From Paracoccus aestuarii (GTDB taxonomy: Bacteria; Pseudomonadota; Alphaproteobacteria; Rhodobacterales; Rhodobacteraceae), in the NCBI RefSeq assembly GCF_028553885.1, contig NZ_CP067169.1, forward strand, positions 2,529,001 to 2,593,000: a DNA stretch of 64,000 bases. The letters run 5' to 3'. Of this stretch, positions 44,911 to 53,807 are shown piece after piece (within the stretch, counting starts at the first letter, position 1; every line of letters starts with the position of its first letter). The notes beneath the pieces were generated by a model. It saw only the letters and a list, made by a program, of their open reading frames with translations. It was not told the DNA's origin and ran no database searches. The position numbers were made by a program, and so were the translations under genes.

Positions 44911-45669
44911 ATGACTACAGCACTTCTCGACGGCCAGTATGCCGTTATTACCGGCGCCGCGTCCAAGCGCGGCCTCGGCCTCGCCACCGCACGGCTGTTT
45001 GCCAAGCACGGCGCTACCATCGCGATCCTGGACCTAGACCAGGATGCCGCCAAGGCGGCGGCCGCTGAGCTAGGCAAGAACCACATCGGCATGGCCTGCA
45101 ACGTCATCGACCATGACGGCGTAAGGCAGATGATGGACGCGTTGATCCAGAAATGGGGCCGGGTCGACATCCTGGTCAATAACGCGGGCATCACGCAGCC
45201 GCTGAAAATCATGGATATAAGCGCCAAAAACTACGAGGACGTTCTGGACGTGAACCTGCGCGGCACGCTTTATTGCAGCCAGGCCGTGATTCCGACCATG
45301 CGCGAGAACAAGTCAGGCAGTATCGTCAACATGTCGTCCGTGTCGGCGCAGCGCGGCGGCGGCATCTTCGGGGGGCCGCATTACTCGGCGGCAAAGGCTG
45401 GCGTTCTGGGTCTGACCAAGGCGATGGCCCGTGAGCTGGCGCCCGACAACATCCGCGTCAACGCAATCTGCCCTGGTTTCATTGCCACCGACATCACCGC
45501 TGGCAAGCTGACGAACGATATGCAGTCTAGCATCAACGCCGGCATCCCGATGGGCCGGCCAGGAACGGCCGACGAAGTTGCAGGCTGCGCGCTGTTCCTG
45601 GCCTCCGACCTATCGGCCTATGTCACCGGCTCTGAGGTGGACGTGAACGGCGGCTCGCTCATCCACTGA
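44911..45669 (+). CDS. SDR-family oxidoreductase
   Basis: A 252-residue short-chain dehydrogenase. NAD(P)-binding motif VITGAASKRGLGLATA near residue 12-27, NNAG (NAGITQPL), catalytic Ser in NMSSVSAQRGG, the active-site YSAAK, and the C-terminal CPGFIATDIT and GSEVDVNGGSLIH. GGGGGGAGG lies before the ATG. It is the third gene of the plus-strand arm after the split transketolase and probably oxidizes or reduces a sugar or sugar acid of the same pathway. The substrate is not known. Confidence 0.9.
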   Translation: MTTALLDGQYAVITGAASKRGLGLATARLFAKHGATIAILDLDQDAAKAAAAELGKNHIGMACNVIDHDGVRQMMDALIQKWGRVDILVNNAGITQPLKIMDISAKNYEDVLDVNLRGTLYCSQAVIPTMRENKSGSIVNMSSVSAQRGGGIFGGPHYSAAKAGVLGLTKAMARELAPDNIRVNAICPGFIATDITAGKLTNDMQSSINAGIPMGRPGTADEVAGCALFLASDLSAYVTGSEVDVNGGSLIH

Positions 45670-45744
45670 TACTCTTCCGGCTCGAATGACCGGGGCAGTA
45701 GCCAGAACAGGACGGCAATACTCCAACTACCCCGAAGCGCCTTG

Positions 45745-45772
45745 CCCCACCAACACGCGCTGGTGGGGTTTT
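45745..45772 (+). terminator. Rho-independent terminator after the SDR gene
   Basis: CCCCACCA, loop ACACGCGC, TGGTGGGG then TTTT. This is a perfect 8-bp stem with a T-run, 75 bases beyond the SDR stop, ending the transketolase-SDR transcript. Between it and the next gene (45876) is only a weak fragment resembling the dispersed repeat (GGACGTTCG). Confidence 0.8.
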
Positions 45773-45875
45773 GACACAGGCCGGCCCTGAGCAGTCATTC
45801 ATCCCCAGCATGCAATGCGGCAGCGCAGTCCGTCAGAGCGGACGTTCGCCACAACCTCAAGACGACGGATACAAC

Positions 45876-48164
45876 TTACTCGTCCACATCTCGAAAAAGG
45901 TTAAAAAGAATTGCGTTCTGCGGAGTAGATGTAGCGACTGGTGCCGAGGTGGACGACTGCGGCTCATAGTGTTCCTCCATTTCCTCAACCGCGCGGCGGA
46001 CCTCTCGGTGCAAAATGGGAATAGGATCTGGACGCCGGGCTTCCGTTGCCGCTCGTCCTACAGCACTACTTATTGTTCGAATCGCTGTTTCAAGTGGGTA
46101 GAAATAATCGTCAGGAGGATAGTCACTTGACCAACCTTGTCGCATTTCTTTCACGTAGTGAGGAATATTAGTCAGCACTTTGTCCCGGGCAACTACAACC
46201 GCTTCCTGCATTTCTTCCCTCGTGAGGAGAGTCTCGACGAAGCCGGTTTCAAATATGCTTGGATCTGCTTCGTCCTCAAGTGCCTGGAGTAGCTTGGCCG
46301 CTAGGTGATTGCGCCAATCACTGGGCAAAACCTTTTGCCGATGCAGACTCGTTAGGAGGCTCGCATCGGCATCTTCATGGATGGGAGATGAAAAACTCTG
46401 GGCACCATCGAGAATATCAGGCCTTCGCGTCAGTATCATCTCTGAGAACGCGGCATTAGAACGGTAAGACACGAAAGTCCGAAGGAAGTTAACTGGCAAC
46501 TTTGCAATCCTTTCAAAAAGAAGTTCGTTCAAATTTGTGGGAACTACCATAGGCGCGCCTTGGATCGTCACACCGGCACACACGACAGCGTATAAGATCG
46601 CTTCCGGCTTTGCTCCGCGAAGATAGAGTTCGACGAGCTCTGGAGACTGAGAGAGGTAGCGCGCAAAGGCGTCACTCACAGTGGGATGTTTGTATGTCCA
46701 ATAGGAACCGTGCTCGTCTTGTGCCAATAGCAAAAGGCTGCCGTTTAGAGTCTGCAACTCGCGCCGCGCTGCGGCTTCCGTGCTGCCAAATGCACTAACT
46801 GACGTTGACATAACCGAAGAGGTCACGGGAGAACGGACAATTCCGCCGTTGAGAAATATTGTCGCAATCGCAGCTTTGCAGTCATCAGAAAGATTGGAAA
46901 TGGTGTCGAGAAGAAATTGCTCCGGTCTGTCGAAAAAGCCAAAAACGTCAGCCTGCTTAACCCTTAGATCCCCTGCAAAGAATCGCGCGCCGATCCGACG
47001 TGCAGTCTCCGGGAGGAAGCCTTTTCGCTCAACTATAGCAGGGAGAAACTCCTTGATCGCAGATTTAAATTTCTGATCCTGATCGCCAAATTTAAGATGA
47101 TTATAAAGAATTTGGGCCTTTTCGGCGGTGCTCAGTTGCTGGACGTCAATGACAACTTGGCTCGTTCTAAGCACCGGAATGGCCTGGAGCTTGAGGTCCG
47201 ACTGAGCCGCCTTCCAAATGTAGTCGCGTGATGTGATTAGAAATCGGGTGCCACGCTTCATTGCTCCTTGCATAAGCACGAATACCTGATTCCATGCCTC
47301 TGCCGTTTGGCGCTGATACTGGGTGTTCCCCCACGCATCATCGATCCAGAAAAACTGCGCAACATCAGGGCTTAGATGCCGCTGCACGTCTTCTGGTGAT
47401 GTGGCTCGTATTGTCGAGCTCCTCCATATATCTGCCGCGCCAACGGCGATGCTCGCGCCTATAGTTGATTTTCCTGCTGCAGGAGGGCCGAGTAGGAGCA
47501 CGACATTGTGTTGACTGATCGCTCGCACACTTCGGCGATGAGCCTCGGTGACAACAAGCCGCTGCAAATCCTCACCCATGGCGCTGAGGATCAACTGAGC
47601 CTGAGCATAAGCGCGCGCATCGAGCACATCGTTCAAATCGCCAAGCCCATAGAGACGTGGGGCCATCATTCGGAGGCGGGAAGAAGTGCGTATCTGTCTG
47701 TTGATAAATTCGCTGCCGAAAATACGGCATCGACCAACCCCGACGCCTTGAAACGCGGCACGGATAGCGAGCTCGCTTTCGCCGGTGATAGCATGATTAG
47801 TCAATATAACGTAGTCATGGGCCAGCCCCTTCTTGGCAAGTCGTTCAGCCTTGGCAAGTTCATCGCGCAGCATCGAGAGGCTTAGATTATTGGCTTCCTT
47901 TGAGGTGAACTTGCATTGAATTGTTGATTCACCGGCGGCGGGATCGTCCCCTTCCCAACGACCTACAAACGCCCCATCACGTCCTGCATCGTTGCCGGGT
48001 AGAAAGTTCTGGACCGGCCGGCGAAGGCACTCTTCAGCCACCCCGACGCAGAGATCTTGAAAAGCCTTCCAACCTAGTTTGTGCAAAGGGTAATCGCCAG
48101 CGACCGCCCGAAGAGTTGCGGCCGTGCTAACCTTGGGCCGTGTAGGTTCGACTTTTTTTGACAT
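45876..48164 (-). CDS. Nuclease-linked nSTAND-type NTPase, probable defence protein
   Basis: A 762-residue protein with two recognisable parts. Residues about 25-150 resemble a restriction-endonuclease-like (PD-(D/E)xK, Mrr-type) domain: LGWKAFQDLCVGVAEECL, NDAGRDGAFVGRW and TIQCKFTSKE give an Asp63...Gln-Cys-Lys85 active site. Residues about 200-420 are a STAND-like P-loop ATPase: VVLLLGPPAAGKSTI (226-233), FFWIDDAWG (Walker B), RFLITSRDY (sensor). A helical C-terminal sensor part follows, rich in short repeats. This layout resembles nSTAND3 antiphage proteins related to Avs systems, though it is shorter. It has its own AT-richer composition, and an ABC-type ATPase gene lies 261 bases upstream. 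Defence activity is inferred. Confidence 0.75.
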   Translation of the reverse strand: MSKKVEPTRPKVSTAATLRAVAGDYPLHKLGWKAFQDLCVGVAEECLRRPVQNFLPGNDAGRDGAFVGRWEGDDPAAGESTIQCKFTSKEANNLSLSMLRDELAKAERLAKKGLAHDYVILTNHAITGESELAIRAAFQGVGVGRCRIFGSEFINRQIRTSSRLRMMAPRLYGLGDLNDVLDARAYAQAQLILSAMGEDLQRLVVTEAHRRSVRAISQHNVVLLLGPPAAGKSTIGASIAVGAADIWRSSTIRATSPEDVQRHLSPDVAQFFWIDDAWGNTQYQRQTAEAWNQVFVLMQGAMKRGTRFLITSRDYIWKAAQSDLKLQAIPVLRTSQVVIDVQQLSTAEKAQILYNHLKFGDQDQKFKSAIKEFLPAIVERKGFLPETARRIGARFFAGDLRVKQADVFGFFDRPEQFLLDTISNLSDDCKAAIATIFLNGGIVRSPVTSSVMSTSVSAFGSTEAAARRELQTLNGSLLLLAQDEHGSYWTYKHPTVSDAFARYLSQSPELVELYLRGAKPEAILYAVVCAGVTIQGAPMVVPTNLNELLFERIAKLPVNFLRTFVSYRSNAAFSEMILTRRPDILDGAQSFSSPIHEDADASLLTSLHRQKVLPSDWRNHLAAKLLQALEDEADPSIFETGFVETLLTREEMQEAVVVARDKVLTNIPHYVKEMRQGWSSDYPPDDYFYPLETAIRTISSAVGRAATEARRPDPIPILHREVRRAVEEMEEHYEPQSSTSAPVATSTPQNAILFNLFRDVDE

Positions 48165-48262
48165 ATTGACTTGGTGCCTTTAGTCGCTGGTCTGATAATT
48201 AAATGCTGGCGGGTCAACAGGCATTTTTTATAAGGAAAGTGATTCCATCCTAATCATTTCAA

Positions 48263-50425
48263 CTAGAGCGCTTTAACCTCACTGTAGATTTTCCGTAGGT
48301 GCTCGTCTGACATGTCCAGGATCGGCTCATACATGAAGGAGTTCAAATGAATGTTCTCCGGTGTCATAAGGACTACGCGGTCAATGGTCCGGATAGCAGC
48401 ATCGCCTGGGAAATCATTCCGGAAGCGCCTCAAGAGTTCCGTCGTCTGATTGCCGGTTATGCCGGCTAGCAGGCCCTGGTCATTGATCCGCCCGAGCATA
48501 TACTGTTCTGCGCGTAGCCTTGTGGCAACCGAGAGAACGATCTTGTTTTCGAAATTGGCAGCGTCTCCGTCTTGTAGGCAGGCGTCCGCTTCATGATAAA
48601 TCAAGTCAAGCACAGAACCTCCTGACGGTGTAGCGTTCACTGGTGCGGTGCCGAAGATGGTCTGGTATACTTCAAAGAGATTACTGTCTTGGACGGTAGG
48701 CGTGCCATCCTTGACGTGAAGGAGCGACGTCAACGTCACGTAGTTCGGGTCGGTTTCGCCTTTGGTGTATTCCACCAAGTTTCTCATAAAAGGGATTGAC
48801 GCAATGCGTTTTCTCGGGTCGCTTCCGAAATGCACCTTCCAGTCATTGACAAAGACGTTCTTGATCCCGACTGCCTTGTTGATCTCGATGCCTTGTTCAT
48901 TTCTTGCGACCATGAAGCACGAATTGTAGCTGACGAAACGGCTTTGAATTGTCCTGAAGAAATCGAAGTTGTGGGTGAGGATGACCTGTCGAAAATTATC
49001 TTCTTCTGAGATATCTTTCAAATACTGGATAATCGCATACTTGTTCTTGTAGTCGAACGAATCAGCAATATCGTCGACGACAATTAGCGTTTTTTGACCT
49101 GCCTTTCGCCGTGCCTCAATCTCGAAGATGATGTTCAGGATGTAGAAGGCTCTGCGTTCGCCCGTGCTGAGCACATCAAGGAGGGCATCCTTTTCGACGT
49201 CCTTCCGATCATTGCCTTCTTTGAAAGTGAACCCCAACTTCGGAATCTTGTCCTCGTCGAGCACAACTGAGACGAGATTTTTTACCTTGAGCTCAAATGG
49301 GACGAAGAAGCGATCGTTGAAAATCTCTATTACCTCTTGCCATGCCGTCCGTTCACTACGGGCAGCTTCCTCGATCTGTTTCCTGCGTTCCGCAGCGGCG
49401 CAAATTTCTTTGACCAGATGACTAAAGGCATCCCGGTGTTTTACAAAGTAGCTCTTCCAAACCCGCTCCTTAAAGTTTGCGATGTTCTCCAAGGCTGGAA
49501 GAACATCTTCATGGTTGGCAACGAACTCGTTGAACTCCCTGACGTTGGCATTCTTGTGGAGCAGTTTCTCGACTGCGTTGAATTTTTTGCGCAAAGCGGC
49601 ATCTGAAGTAATGCCCTCTTTCTCGCCTTTAACCAACTGCTCGAGTTGCTTCCTCGACGTGATTTCGACCTTCTCACCAGAGTTTAGGCTAATGCTGTGT
49701 GCGGCATCAAAAAAACCATTGTCAGCGAGGGTTTTTGCGATCACATCAGCGTTATAATAGGTGAAAGTCCCGCGCTTGAAATACTGGGACTGGTCGATGA
49801 GTTCGTTGAAGCGCTTGATGTAGTCTTCGAGTGCCTCCCGCACCTGCTCCTGTTGAAGCATCTCAACAACCTTCGGGTCGAAAACGAGATCGTATGGGAT
49901 CTCGGCGAATGGAGCTTCCGGCTGCTCGTCTACTTCCGCAGCGACGCGATGTATTGCGATGAGGAACTGATCGGCGGTCTTGGTGAACGCCAACGAGATT
50001 TCGGCGGCGATGTCCTTCTTTGACCCTGACTGATCCTTGAGTGCCGCGAGAAGCACCTTCTTCGCGTCTTCGATGCCTTCGTTGAGTTTCTGGTGCTCTT
50101 TTCGAAGTTCTGAATTGACGAGAAGGATGGAAGTCTTTTCGCTGCTCCCGAAGTCCTCATCGTAGGGCCGAATGATCAGGACAGATTCTGGGTCTAGTTC
50201 GGCACCGTTCTCGTCTAGCACCGATCGTTTCGTAAGGCGGTCTGGGAACATCTTGTCGGACGACTGCTTCTTGTTGGCGATGTCCTGGAACGTTTTTGCA
50301 AGGGATGATTTCATGGCTCCGTTTGGTGCGTATAGAGCAACGGCCTTGCATTTCCTGAAATCGAAAGACTGCTCCAGCTTTCGAATTCCATAGCAATATT
50401 CCAAGTCTAGCTTAAGCGCGCGCAT
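48263..50425 (-). CDS. ABC-type AAA ATPase with degenerate P-loop, probable defence protein
   Basis: A 720-residue protein of the AAA_13/PrrC-RloC-like ABC ATPase group. Its Walker A is unusual: LYAPNGAMKSSLAKTF (residues 31-46) replaces the normal GxxGxGK with PNGAMK. Other ABC parts are intact: signature LSTGERRA (419-426), Walker B TLIVVDDIADSFD (446-458) and switch His in VILTHNFDFF (481-490). A long helical insertion (about 100-400) is likely coiled coil. The last 220 residues match nothing I recognise and could be the effector. The ATG follows AGAGGG; a TTG eight codons earlier is less likely. It is monocistronic and AT-richer than the core, next to another defence-type gene. Confidence 0.75.
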   Translation of the reverse strand: MRALKLDLEYCYGIRKLEQSFDFRKCKAVALYAPNGAMKSSLAKTFQDIANKKQSSDKMFPDRLTKRSVLDENGAELDPESVLIIRPYDEDFGSSEKTSILLVNSELRKEHQKLNEGIEDAKKVLLAALKDQSGSKKDIAAEISLAFTKTADQFLIAIHRVAAEVDEQPEAPFAEIPYDLVFDPKVVEMLQQEQVREALEDYIKRFNELIDQSQYFKRGTFTYYNADVIAKTLADNGFFDAAHSISLNSGEKVEITSRKQLEQLVKGEKEGITSDAALRKKFNAVEKLLHKNANVREFNEFVANHEDVLPALENIANFKERVWKSYFVKHRDAFSHLVKEICAAAERRKQIEEAARSERTAWQEVIEIFNDRFFVPFELKVKNLVSVVLDEDKIPKLGFTFKEGNDRKDVEKDALLDVLSTGERRAFYILNIIFEIEARRKAGQKTLIVVDDIADSFDYKNKYAIIQYLKDISEEDNFRQVILTHNFDFFRTIQSRFVSYNSCFMVARNEQGIEINKAVGIKNVFVNDWKVHFGSDPRKRIASIPFMRNLVEYTKGETDPNYVTLTSLLHVKDGTPTVQDSNLFEVYQTIFGTAPVNATPSGGSVLDLIYHEADACLQDGDAANFENKIVLSVATRLRAEQYMLGRINDQGLLAGITGNQTTELLRRFRNDFPGDAAIRTIDRVVLMTPENIHLNSFMYEPILDMSDEHLRKIYSEVKAL

Positions 50426-50681
50426 GGATTGCCCTCTATTAACTTTCAACTTGGAGATTACCGCCCATCGTCTGGTTCGGACAAGGAAAACGGGCTTAGA
50501 GACCGCAGATATGGTAAGTCAGTTGCAGAAGGCTGGCAATGTGATCACCTTTCGTGCGCTAGCAAGTAAATCGAAATAGCGGTCATTCGTGTTACTGTGC
50601 AGCGAGTGTCGGCTTCCCGCCTTCTACGCCGGGGAAATGCTCATCAGGGCTCGGACAGGTTGAGTGTCTGCTTTCGGCCTA
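50426..50681. other. Intergenic; left half of a repeat split by IS1182
   Basis: No gene is seen. The part near 50655-50681 (GAGTGTCTGCTTTCGGCC) continues on the far side of the IS1182 element as TCGGCCCATAGCGGCC, so the element sits inside a copy of the dispersed repeat. Confidence 0.4.
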
Positions 50682-52281
50682 GGCTGTGTGGAAACGCCGG
50701 CGCATGCTGGCATCCAAGGGCATCTGACGCGAAGATCTGACTTGAGTTTGGCGAAGTGCAGACAGACCACATGGAGCGGCGCCTTTCATGCCTTCAGAGC
50801 GCTCATCAACCCGCGGACCCCGATCAGCGCCACCATCCGCTTGATGTTGTAGGCGAGGACGTTCAGCGCGATCTCTGTTTTCACATTCCTCAGGCGTTGG
50901 GTCAGAAAGTGGGACGTGCCCATCCACGCCTTGATGGTGCCAAACGGGTGCTCGACCGTGCCTCGGCGGATTGTCATCGGTTCGGTCGGTCCGATCAGCC
51001 TCGCCCGCGCCGCCTCGACCAGATGCTCGTGCGCCCACCTTGTGATCCGGCGCTCCTTGCCGGTCGTGCATGGCGATTTCATCAGGCACGTGCCGCACTC
51101 GCCGGTCCAGTAGCGGCGGAGTTCCAAGCCGTCTTCCTCGGTCGTGTAGCGATACGGTAGCGCTTCCCCTGCGGGACAACGATAGATATCCGCGTTGGCC
51201 TTATAGGCGAAGTCCGCCTTCTCATACATGCCCTTGAGGCGGTTGCCCGACGTCTCGGGGCGCGGGATCGTCGTGGTGATTCCAGCTTTGTGACAGGCCA
51301 GGATCTGCCGCCCGCTGAAGTAGCCCTTGTCGGCCAGCACATGCATCTCGTCGCGACGGAGTGCATCCTTGGCCGCCTTTGCCATCGGCACCAGAAGATC
51401 ACGGTCATGACCCTGGTTGGTGACTTCATGCGCGACGATCAGGTGGGTCTCGGTGTCGACGGCGGTCTGGACATTGTAGCCGACCATTCCGCTGTTCCGG
51501 GCGCTGGTGGCCATGGCGCGGGCATCGGGATCGGTCAGAGATATCTGCCCATCCGGCGCATCGGCCAAGGCCCGAGCCATGGCTTGCAGGTGTTGGATAT
51601 GCTGCCGGATACGCCCGTAACGCTTGGCCAGATGCGCGACCTTCTCAGCCCGAACCTCGCCCTCCTCCTGTCGATCGACCCGCACCATCTCCGCGATGTA
51701 GCGCTCGACGTCCACCTCCAGGTGGGCAATGCGGCTGGCGATCTTGCCCTTGGTGAAGTTGCGGTCCCGGCTGTTGACGGCCCGGAACTTGCTCCCGTCG
51801 ATGGCAACGCAGGCGCCTTTCAGCACGCCGATCCGGCGGCTCAACTCCACGAATTGGGCGCAGCTGCGGCGGATGCCGGGACCGTTGTCACGCCGGAAGT
51901 CGGCGATGGTCTTGTGGTCTGGGACAAGGCGGCCGGTCAGCCACATCAGCTCGACGTTCCGCCCGGCTTCGCGTTCCAGCCTCCGGCTGGACGGGATCCG
52001 GTTCAGATAGCCGTAGATGAACAGCTTGAGCAGCACGGCAGGATGATATCCGGGTCGCCCCGTCCGCGCCGGCGACGATCGCGCAAATCCGAGCGCAGGC
52101 AAATCGAGTTCATCGACGAACAGATCAACCACCCGAACCAGGTGATCCTCGCCAATCCAGTCCTCAAGACGATCTGGAAAAAGAGCCGTCTGTCCCCGCG
52201 CAGTCCCTTCGATGAAACCCGACATGCCGATCTCCCGCCACCATGTCTAAGTCTACCATAAGGCCGAGTTTCCACACAGCC
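50682..52281 (-). mobile_element. IS1182-family insertion sequence
   Basis: A 1600-bp element with 14-bp inverted ends GGCTGTGTGGAAAC, carrying one intact transposase on the minus strand. The flanks TCGGCCTA (left) and TCGGCCCA (right) match at seven of eight bases and look like a target duplication or repeat-derived homology. It is inserted in copy F of the dispersed repeat, between the ABC ATPase gene and the copper module. Confidence 0.85.
50786..52225 (-). CDS. IS1182-family transposase
   Basis: A 479-residue DDE transposase. The N-terminal part reads FIEGTARGQTALFPDRLEDW and GRPGYHPAVLLKLFIYGYLN, then VPDHKTIADFRRDNG, CVAIDGSKFRAVNSR (first Asp), VLADKGYFSGRQI (second Asp), and TIRRGTVEHPFGTIKAWMG (Glu region of the HxE type). 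Length and motifs are complete, so it is likely active. A Cys-rich stretch (CPAGEA, CGTCLMKSPC) near residue 370 is normal for the family. Confidence 0.93.
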   Translation of the reverse strand: MSGFIEGTARGQTALFPDRLEDWIGEDHLVRVVDLFVDELDLPALGFARSSPARTGRPGYHPAVLLKLFIYGYLNRIPSSRRLEREAGRNVELMWLTGRLVPDHKTIADFRRDNGPGIRRSCAQFVELSRRIGVLKGACVAIDGSKFRAVNSRDRNFTKGKIASRIAHLEVDVERYIAEMVRVDRQEEGEVRAEKVAHLAKRYGRIRQHIQHLQAMARALADAPDGQISLTDPDARAMATSARNSGMVGYNVQTAVDTETHLIVAHEVTNQGHDRDLLVPMAKAAKDALRRDEMHVLADKGYFSGRQILACHKAGITTTIPRPETSGNRLKGMYEKADFAYKANADIYRCPAGEALPYRYTTEEDGLELRRYWTGECGTCLMKSPCTTGKERRITRWAHEHLVEAARARLIGPTEPMTIRRGTVEHPFGTIKAWMGTSHFLTQRLRNVKTEIALNVLAYNIKRMVALIGVRGLMSALKA

Positions 52282-52430
52282 TCGGCCCATAGCGGCCCGA
52301 CAGCGCCGGCCTAGCGCCGCATTGCAGCATCCCCAGACCGGCCATTCGTGCTTGGCGCAGCGAGATCTAACAGGCACAGACTGCTTTGCGGGACCTTCCG
52401 GTCATTCGCTGCACCTGCAGCTTTGGCATC
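52282..52430 (+). repeat. Dispersed intergenic repeat, copy F (right part)
   Basis: TCGGCCCATAGCGGCCCGAC, CGCCGCATTGCAGCATCCCC, AGACCGGCCATTCGTGCTTG, GCGCAGCGAGATCTAACAGG, CTGCTTTGCGGGACCTTCCG, CATTCGCTGCACCTGCAG. It starts at the IS1182 right end. No gene lies between here and the Grx-MauE gene. Confidence 0.75.
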
Positions 52431-52583
52431 CTTACATGAGACAGATTCGCTCACAGGACGACAAAGCCGCGAGATGGCGATGCAGCATGAGAAGCATGGC
52501 ATCAGGGAAAGCGGACATTTTCAACCGCTCTTCCCGGACACGTATTGGGCGCGACGGACGCGGCAACGGTTCGCACAATCCAG

Positions 52584-53345
52584 CTAGTGCTGCAGCACGG
52601 TGACTTTGACCAGCATCCAGACGGCCATCGCAATCATCATCAGGTTCTCCGTCAGCGACACGAAGCCCAAGGGAACGTTGCTGTCGCCGCCGACGCAGGC
52701 GCATTTCAACTCCCGCTTGTCGATGTAGACCGCCTTGAAGACCGACACCGCGCCGATCGTGCCAATGAACAGCGCCACCGGGATCGACAGCCACATCAGC
52801 GCCCCTGCGACCATCAGGACGCCTGCGAGCCCCTCGGCGAAGGGATAGACATAGCCGTAGCGCACCCAACGCTGCGCCAGCAGGTCGTAGTTCAGGAACA
52901 TGGTCGCGAAGCTCTCCACGTCCTTCAGCTTCTGCAGGGCCAGAAGACACATGGCGAAGGCCACGAACCACTCGGCTGCGGCGACCGTGATCAGCTGGCC
53001 AAGGGCAGCCCAGCTGGTGGCGAGAGCCATCGCGGCAGCCATTGCGAAGAGCGCGATCACCGGGCGGTAGGTCGTCGCGCTCTTGTCGCGGACCGTCTTG
53101 CCGAAATGCCGTCGCAGATCGTCATAGCCGCCGACGCGCTGGCCGCCGATGAAGGTCTGCGGCGTGGTCTGGACGCCGTGCTGCTGCTTGAACGCATCGA
53201 CCTCGGCGCGGGTGGTCAGGTGATGATCCTCGACGCTGTAGCCCTGGCGGCGGAGGAGATCGAGCGACTTGAGCCCGTAAGGGCACATGTGCTTCGTCAT
53301 CACCATCCGGTGCAGGGTCGCGGTTTTGGAAGTTGTTGTAGCCAC
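52584..53345 (-). CDS. Glutaredoxin-MauE fusion membrane protein
   Basis: A 253-residue fusion. Residues 1-90 are a glutaredoxin domain with redox motif HMCPYG (CPYG), GVQTTPQTFIGGQRVGGYDDL (cis-Pro and GSH site). Residues about 95-250 contain four membrane helices of the MauE/DoxX-like type (VIALFAMAAAMALATSW..., YGYVYPFAEGLAGVLMVAG) with a CACVGG Cys pair in a loop. Such proteins pass electrons across the membrane for disulfide or metal chemistry. The start is GTG preceded by GAGGG, nine bases after the DUF411 stop, so it is in the cueR operon and probably copper-induced. Confidence 0.82.
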   Translation of the reverse strand: MATTTSKTATLHRMVMTKHMCPYGLKSLDLLRRQGYSVEDHHLTTRAEVDAFKQQHGVQTTPQTFIGGQRVGGYDDLRRHFGKTVRDKSATTYRPVIALFAMAAAMALATSWAALGQLITVAAAEWFVAFAMCLLALQKLKDVESFATMFLNYDLLAQRWVRYGYVYPFAEGLAGVLMVAGALMWLSIPVALFIGTIGAVSVFKAVYIDKRELKCACVGGDSNVPLGFVSLTENLMMIAMAVWMLVKVTVLQH

Positions 53346-53354
53346 TGGAAACCC

Positions 53355-53807
53355 TCAATATCTTGCGAAGACGCTGGTGCCGGACGCGTTCCAAGCGATC
53401 ACGTCGAAGGACTCAGTCTCATCGCCCATCTCCATCCCGGGCGAGCCAATGGGCATGCCGGGAACGGCCAGACCGGCCGCCTCGGGCCGCTGGTCCAGCA
53501 GGGCGCGAATGGCTTCGGCCGGGACATGCCCCTCAATCAGATAGCCCTCAACGAGGCCGGTGTGGCAGGACCAGAGGGCCTGAGGAACGCCATGCTGCTC
53601 CTTGAAGGCTGAAACGTCGTCGGCCATGGTCACGTCGACGGTGAAGCCCGCCTGCCGCAAATGGTTGATCCAGGCGCCGCAGCAGCCGCAATCGGGCGAG
53701 CGAACCACCTTGACCAGCGTTTCGGCTGCAGGCAGGGCGGCGAGCACGCCAGTTGCGGGGGCCAGGGCCGCGGCAAGCGCGGCGATAAACATACGCCTGT
53801 CGATCAC
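53355..53807 (-). CDS. DUF411 copper-related periplasmic protein
   Basis: A 150-residue secreted protein. GTG start with AAGGA upstream, then IDRRMFIAALAAALAPATGVLA, a Tat/Sec-like signal. The DUF411 core shows VVRSPDCGCCGAWINHLRQAGF (a CGCC metal or redox motif), VPQALWSCHTGLVEGYLIEGHVP, and AAGLAVPGMPIGSPGME, the family ending. DUF411 proteins are linked with copper and other metal resistance. Its start overlaps the cueR stop by four bases (GTGA), showing coupling. Confidence 0.88.
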   Translation of the reverse strand: MIDRRMFIAALAAALAPATGVLAALPAAETLVKVVRSPDCGCCGAWINHLRQAGFTVDVTMADDVSAFKEQHGVPQALWSCHTGLVEGYLIEGHVPAEAIRALLDQRPEAAGLAVPGMPIGSPGMEMGDETESFDVIAWNASGTSVFARY

